Shown here: piece by piece, positions 21,982 through 25,335 of the stretch | Position numbering within the stretch: the stretch's first letter is position 1 | Layout: each line of letters opens with the position of its first letter | Source: a virus | DNA length: 25,335 bases | Reading direction: 5' to 3' (one strand) | Virus record (IMG/VR): IMGVR_UViG_3300025141_008585 | Coordinates: 1 to 25,335 of that record | Made by a program: the position numbers and the translations under genes | The notes under the pieces: model-generated | The model's database searches: none | The model's input: the letters and a program-made list of their open reading frames with translations, nothing else | Told to the model about the DNA's origin: nothing

Positions 21982-23345
21982 TGAATAAGAAATTGATGTT
22001 AATATGTGCACCAGTATCAAGTCGTAGTGGATATGGAGCTCACGCGAGAGATTTAGTTTGGTCATTCATTCAACACGATAAATATGATATAAAGATTTTA
22101 GATGTTCGTTGGGGTGATACACCGAAGAATGCATTAAATAAAGATAACACAAATGACAAAAAGATTTTAGAGTGTATTTTACCCGAACCCAATTTAGACA
22201 GACAGCCAGATATCTATGTAGACATCCGTATTCCAAATGAATTTGAAACATATGGTAAATTTAACATTGGGATAACCGCTGGTATTGAAACTAATGCGGT
22301 ATCTGGAAAATGGTTAGAAGGTTGTAACAAAATGGATTTAGTTATAGTTCCATCAGAACATTCAAAGATGGGATTTGTGAGAACAGTATATGATGCTGTT
22401 CAGAATGCTCCAGATGGTTCACAACAAAAAGTTGGTGAACTTAAATTAGAAAAACCGATAGAGGTTTTATTTGAAGGAGCAGATGAAGAAATATATAAAC
22501 CATTAGACAAGGATGAAATAGATTCAGATTTCTTTGATATGTTAAATGACAAAGTTCCAGAAAAATCAGCATTTTTATTTGTAGGTCAATGGACTAAAGG
22601 TGGTTATGGTGAAGATAGAAAAGATATTGGTAGAATGATAAAAGTATTTTATGAGAGTTTTGCTAACAAGAAGAAACAACCGGCATTGATACTCAAAACA
22701 AGTGGAGCTACATTTTCTATAATGGATAGAGAAGATACATTAAGTAAAATTAAAGATGTCAAAGCACAATTTCCATCTGATTGGGTATTACCAAATGTAT
22801 ATCTTCTTCATGGAAATCTATCAGCTGAAGAAATGAATTTCTTATACAATCATCCAAAAGTGAAATCTATGATTTCATTCACACACGGAGAAGGATTTGG
22901 GAGACCGTTGTTAGAAGCTACAATGACAGGACTTTCGGTTATAGCTTCTAATTGGTCAGGACAACTTGATTTTTTAGATACTGAAAAATCCTTATTACTT
23001 TCAGGTGAATTACAACAAGTTCCACAATCAGCTGTTTGGAAAGATATAGTTATACCAGAAAGTCAATGGTTTACAGTAGATGAAGTAATTGCATATAAAG
23101 CATTGAATTATGCATTTGATAATTCATATGATATAAAACGGAAAGCAAAATCACTTATGAGAATAAACAGAGAAAAGTATAAGTTGAGTGATATGATTGA
23201 AAAACTTGATAAGGTTATGGAACAATATACATCACAATTGTCAACACAGGTAGGATTAAAACTACCTAAGTTAAAAAAGGTTGACAAATCAGAATTACCA
23301 AAGATTAAATTACCAAAGTTAAAAAAAGTTACGGAGGAGGTTTAA
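21981..23345 (+). CDS. GT-B glycosyltransferase (family 4-like), second copy, with LPKLKKV tail
   Basis: I start at ATG 21981, where GGAGG at 21968-21972 is 8 bases upstream; the frame upstream of it is a shadow of the first GT gene. The 454-aa product starts with LMLICAPVSSRSGYGAHARD, a GT-B N-terminal glycine loop, and has FVGQWTKGGYGEDRKD in mid-protein and SFTHGEGFGRPLLEATMTG as the donor-binding E-x7-E motif. The C-terminal 30 residues are unlike a GT: two copies of LPKLKKV separated by a short linker. The next gene's product ends with the same motif. Together with the first GT gene it probably forms a glycan pathway; the acceptor is unknown. Confidence 0.82.
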   Translation: MNKKLMLICAPVSSRSGYGAHARDLVWSFIQHDKYDIKILDVRWGDTPKNALNKDNTNDKKILECILPEPNLDRQPDIYVDIRIPNEFETYGKFNIGITAGIETNAVSGKWLEGCNKMDLVIVPSEHSKMGFVRTVYDAVQNAPDGSQQKVGELKLEKPIEVLFEGADEEIYKPLDKDEIDSDFFDMLNDKVPEKSAFLFVGQWTKGGYGEDRKDIGRMIKVFYESFANKKKQPALILKTSGATFSIMDREDTLSKIKDVKAQFPSDWVLPNVYLLHGNLSAEEMNFLYNHPKVKSMISFTHGEGFGRPLLEATMTGLSVIASNWSGQLDFLDTEKSLLLSGELQQVPQSAVWKDIVIPESQWFTVDEVIAYKALNYAFDNSYDIKRKAKSLMRINREKYKLSDMIEKLDKVMEQYTSQLSTQVGLKLPKLKKVDKSELPKIKLPKLKKVTEEV

Positions 23346-23870
23346 ATGCAGATAGTCAGTAATTGTCCTTTATGTGAACAACATTCATTACATATTATTG
23401 GTCAAGAAGAAGCACAAATGTTACAATGTCTTCATTGTGGGTATGTAAGTACAACAAAGTTTATTGGTAAGAAAGAAGATAATGAAGAATATCAAAACCT
23501 CACAGAAGATATGAAAAATTGGTCAAAAGAATTTAATGGTAGAATTTGGATACCAACAATGATGACTTTACCAATAGGAATGTTATATCCATTTGATGTA
23601 GAAGAAGTTGTCGCTGATGGTACTAGAAGAACTGTTATGAAATGGGCATTCGCTGAAATGGTTAACATACCAGAAGAAGAACAAAAGAATTATCCTATTC
23701 CAGGTGATACAGAACAGTATTATGAAACAATGTATGATGTTGACAACGCCAAACAATACGATGAGTTCTTTGAAGGTATGTTGGAATTAAATAACAGAAT
23801 GAAAGAAGAAGCTGAACAACAAAATCAACCAACAAATTTAAAACTTCCAAAGTTGAAAAAGGTTGACTAA
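23346..23870 (+). CDS. Zinc-ribbon protein with LPKLKKV tail
   Basis: The 174-aa protein has an N-terminal zinc ribbon with CPLC near residues 7-10 and CLHC near 29-32. A central domain follows (WIPTMMTLPIGMLYPFDVEEV and MKWAFAEMV segments) that I do not recognise, then an acidic helical stretch. It ends in LKLPKLKKVD, the same motif as in the C-terminus of the glycosyltransferase encoded just upstream. The start directly follows the upstream stop, with GGAGGAGG before it. A shared binding partner for the two proteins is plausible. Its function is unknown. Confidence 0.65.
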   Translation: MQIVSNCPLCEQHSLHIIGQEEAQMLQCLHCGYVSTTKFIGKKEDNEEYQNLTEDMKNWSKEFNGRIWIPTMMTLPIGMLYPFDVEEVVADGTRRTVMKWAFAEMVNIPEEEQKNYPIPGDTEQYYETMYDVDNAKQYDEFFEGMLELNNRMKEEAEQQNQPTNLKLPKLKKVD

Positions 23871-23872
23871 AG

Positions 23873-24247
23873 ATGCCAAGGAGAATAACTCATAGTAGAA
23901 ATATTTTTTTAAGAGATGTTGGTGGTAGAAAATATATTCCAGGTGATATCATTCAATTTATTTACAGAAGTGAAGACATTTATGATAGAGTACCAAATGT
24001 TTTCGTATTAAAACGAGATGATAAAAATAAAATAATTCTTGGTATAAATATAAATTATCTTTCAGAGTATGAAATTAGTAGATTATTAAAAGAAATAAAT
24101 TTCAAAAAAATGAAATATTGGAATTTATATAAAGATTCATATAGGACATATTCAATTAAAAAAATGTCAACTATAAAAGTTGTTGAATACAAAACAAATA
24201 AAATGTTAGCAGAAGAACGAAAACAACAAAGGGAAAATAATGAATAA
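23873..24247 (+). CDS. Hypothetical protein of 124 aa
   Basis: The product begins MPRRITHSRNIFLRD and contains PGDIIQFIYRSEDIYDRVPN followed by FVLKRDDKNKIILGININYLSE. That combination suggests a small beta-rich domain (Y-D-x-x-P then G-x-N-x-x-YL), a pattern I have a vague memory of in T4-like marine phages but cannot name. The C-terminus is basic and helical. It starts 3 bases after the previous stop and overlaps the next glycosyltransferase gene by 8 bases. Confidence 0.55.
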   Translation: MPRRITHSRNIFLRDVGGRKYIPGDIIQFIYRSEDIYDRVPNVFVLKRDDKNKIILGININYLSEYEISRLLKEINFKKMKYWNLYKDSYRTYSIKKMSTIKVVEYKTNKMLAEERKQQRENNE

Positions 24248-24875
24248 TGATTTTAGCATTTCATATGCTATACTCACACATAACGAAACAGATTCATTAC
24301 AACGGTTACTTGATTTTCTTATAAAACATAAAGATGAAAACGATGAAATAGTCATACTTGATGATTTTTCAGATGATGAAAAAACAAAGGGAATATTTGA
24401 TACTTATGTTTCAATATATGATATAAAATTTGAACAACGACAATTATTAAAAGATTTTGCTAATCAGAAAAACTACTTGACTCGTATGTGTAATAATTCG
24501 TATATTATGAATATAGATGCAGATGAGTTGTTAACAAAGTTTTTTGTGAAAAATATTAAAACTGTGTTAGAAGCTAATCCAACAATTGATTTGTTTTATG
24601 TGCCACGAGTTAATACGGTAGATGGTATTGATCCGGGATATCATTTAAAACAATGGGGTTGGATTATGAATGATAAAGGTTGGATAAACTTTCCAGATTA
24701 CCAAAGCAGGTTATACAGAAAACGACCAAACATCTTATGGGAAAAACCAGTTCACGAAACAATAGTTGGTTATAAAGAATATACTTATCTACCAGCAGAA
24801 AAAGGATGGGCGATGATTCACGATAAAGAAATTGATAAACAAGAAAAACAGAATGAGTTTTATAGTCAAATATGA
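24240..24875 (+). CDS. GT-A (family 2-like) glycosyltransferase
   Basis: This 211-aa protein has the GT2 layout: SYAILTHNETDSLQRLLDFL at 7-26, EIVILDDFSDD near 36-46 as the nucleotide-binding strand, and the metal-binding DxD in NIDADE near 91-96. The later part (QSRLYRKRPNILWEKPVHE) resembles the acceptor-side end of small GT2 enzymes. It would use a UDP- or other NDP-sugar with a divalent metal. It overlaps the next, partial gene by 4 bases. With the two GT-B enzymes it suggests a multi-step glycan pathway; the acceptor is unknown. Confidence 0.85.
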   Translation: MNNDFSISYAILTHNETDSLQRLLDFLIKHKDENDEIVILDDFSDDEKTKGIFDTYVSIYDIKFEQRQLLKDFANQKNYLTRMCNNSYIMNIDADELLTKFFVKNIKTVLEANPTIDLFYVPRVNTVDGIDPGYHLKQWGWIMNDKGWINFPDYQSRLYRKRPNILWEKPVHETIVGYKEYTYLPAEKGWAMIHDKEIDKQEKQNEFYSQI

Positions 24876-25335
24876 TTAAAATAAAATTGTTAGAGCACCA
24901 CATCCATAGAAATGAAACAACATTTCGACCATTTGTTTTTGCTCAAAATTATTTGAGAGATATAGGAATAGAATTTACAGATTCGGGTGACTATGATTAT
25001 GCTTGGGTTGGGCAGGCTAGTATAATAGATAAGAAGAAATCACTTAAAGAATCAGTTGATAAGGGATTGGAATTTATATCAGAGATTACAGGTGATTATA
25101 TGATTGTGGATGGTCAAGATTCTACATCTTTAATTGGAACTATTGATGTATTTAGAGAATCAAATGCTAAACTATTTCTTAAAAATTCATATTTAAAAGA
25201 TTTTAATTTATATAAGAAAGGTTGGGCCAATGGTAGAATGTATTGGGGAGAAGGTGATTATTCAGTTCCTGATATAGATGAATTAAAACCTAAAATGAAA
25301 TTAACTGGTTGTAATTGGTTACATACCATTCAACC
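24872..25335 (+). CDS. Hypothetical protein, cut by window edge (possible glycan gene)
   Basis: The frame starts in the ATGA overlap with the GT2 gene and stays open for 154 codons to the edge. The visible part begins MIKIKLLEHHIHRNETTFRP and includes MIVDGQDSTSLIGTIDVF, FLKNSYLKDFNLYKK, GRMYWGEGDYS and GCNWLHTIQ. These segments look like a GT-B-type or glycan-related protein in which YMIVDGQD ends a Rossmann-like strand, but no donor-binding motif has been reached. Being in the glycosyltransferase operon supports a glycan role. The true length is unknown. Confidence 0.55.
   Translation, partial: MIKIKLLEHHIHRNETTFRPFVFAQNYLRDIGIEFTDSGDYDYAWVGQASIIDKKKSLKESVDKGLEFISEITGDYMIVDGQDSTSLIGTIDVFRESNAKLFLKNSYLKDFNLYKKGWANGRMYWGEGDYSVPDIDELKPKMKLTGCNWLHTIQ

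Overview
The window looks like part of a lytic tailed-phage genome (Caudoviricetes) with a T4-type replication core. It is strongly AT-rich. Every gene I can support lies on the + strand, and most neighbours overlap by a few bases or sit within about 20 bases of each other. A gp32-like single-stranded DNA-binding protein, UvsX, an RNase H/FEN nuclease, a DnaB-type helicase, a family B polymerase, a gp45-like clamp and both clamp-loader subunits occur together. Alongside them are a B12-dependent ribonucleotide reductase and glycosyltransferases. That mix resembles T4-superfamily phages of marine bacteria. The habitat and host are inference; nothing in the sequence fixes the host.

Layout. (1) 2-1432: the tail of an unrecognised gene, then a thioredoxin-like protein with proline-rich repeats overlapping a cysteine-rich zinc-type protein. 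(2) 1433-6163: a promoter and a structured leader, ssb/gp32, a terminator-like hairpin, uvsX, a 41-aa gene, rnh/FEN, dnaB-type helicase and a 27-aa gene. (3) 6150-7515: two overlapping genes for Mom-like (GNAT-fold) DNA-modification proteins. (4) 7601-11889: class II ribonucleotide reductase, staphylococcal-nuclease-like protein, CysM-like PLP enzyme, hotdog thioesterase, nucleotidyltransferase and a 47-aa gene. (5) 11928-17495: DNA polymerase, a 58-aa gene, clamp, a 45-aa gene, clamp loader large subunit, small zinc proteins including an FmdB-type ribbon, and the clamp loader small subunit. (6) 17492-20332: an Nmad1 (DUF1599)-like protein, a third Mom-like protein, a Cas4/RecB-type PD-(D/E)XK nuclease, an unknown protein and a SLOG-family protein. 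(7) 20391-25335: a small ribbon-helix-helix protein, two GT-B glycosyltransferases, a zinc-ribbon protein, an unknown, a GT-A glycosyltransferase and a cut-off gene. No tRNA, integrase, IS element or CRISPR array was seen.

How it fits together. The replication proteins form an almost complete T4-type replisome, although no primase (gp61) or gp59 is present here. NrdJ would supply deoxynucleotides, and the thioredoxin-like protein might re-reduce it. Three Mom-like paralogs plus an Nmad1-like protein point to enzymatic modification of phage DNA bases, perhaps against host restriction. The CysM/thioesterase/nucleotidyltransferase group could make a small metabolite, possibly acyl-CoA or amino-acid derived. 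Whether it feeds the modification enzymes is speculation.

Regulation can be read in part. Three promoters with the same -35/-10 layout precede ssb, the polymerase and the 58-aa gene. In the last two the start codon lies about where transcription should begin, so those mRNAs may be leaderless. A different AT-rich near-palindrome containing TATTTATA (TATAAATA on the other strand) precedes the thioredoxin-like gene, nrdJ and the ribbon-helix-helix gene.
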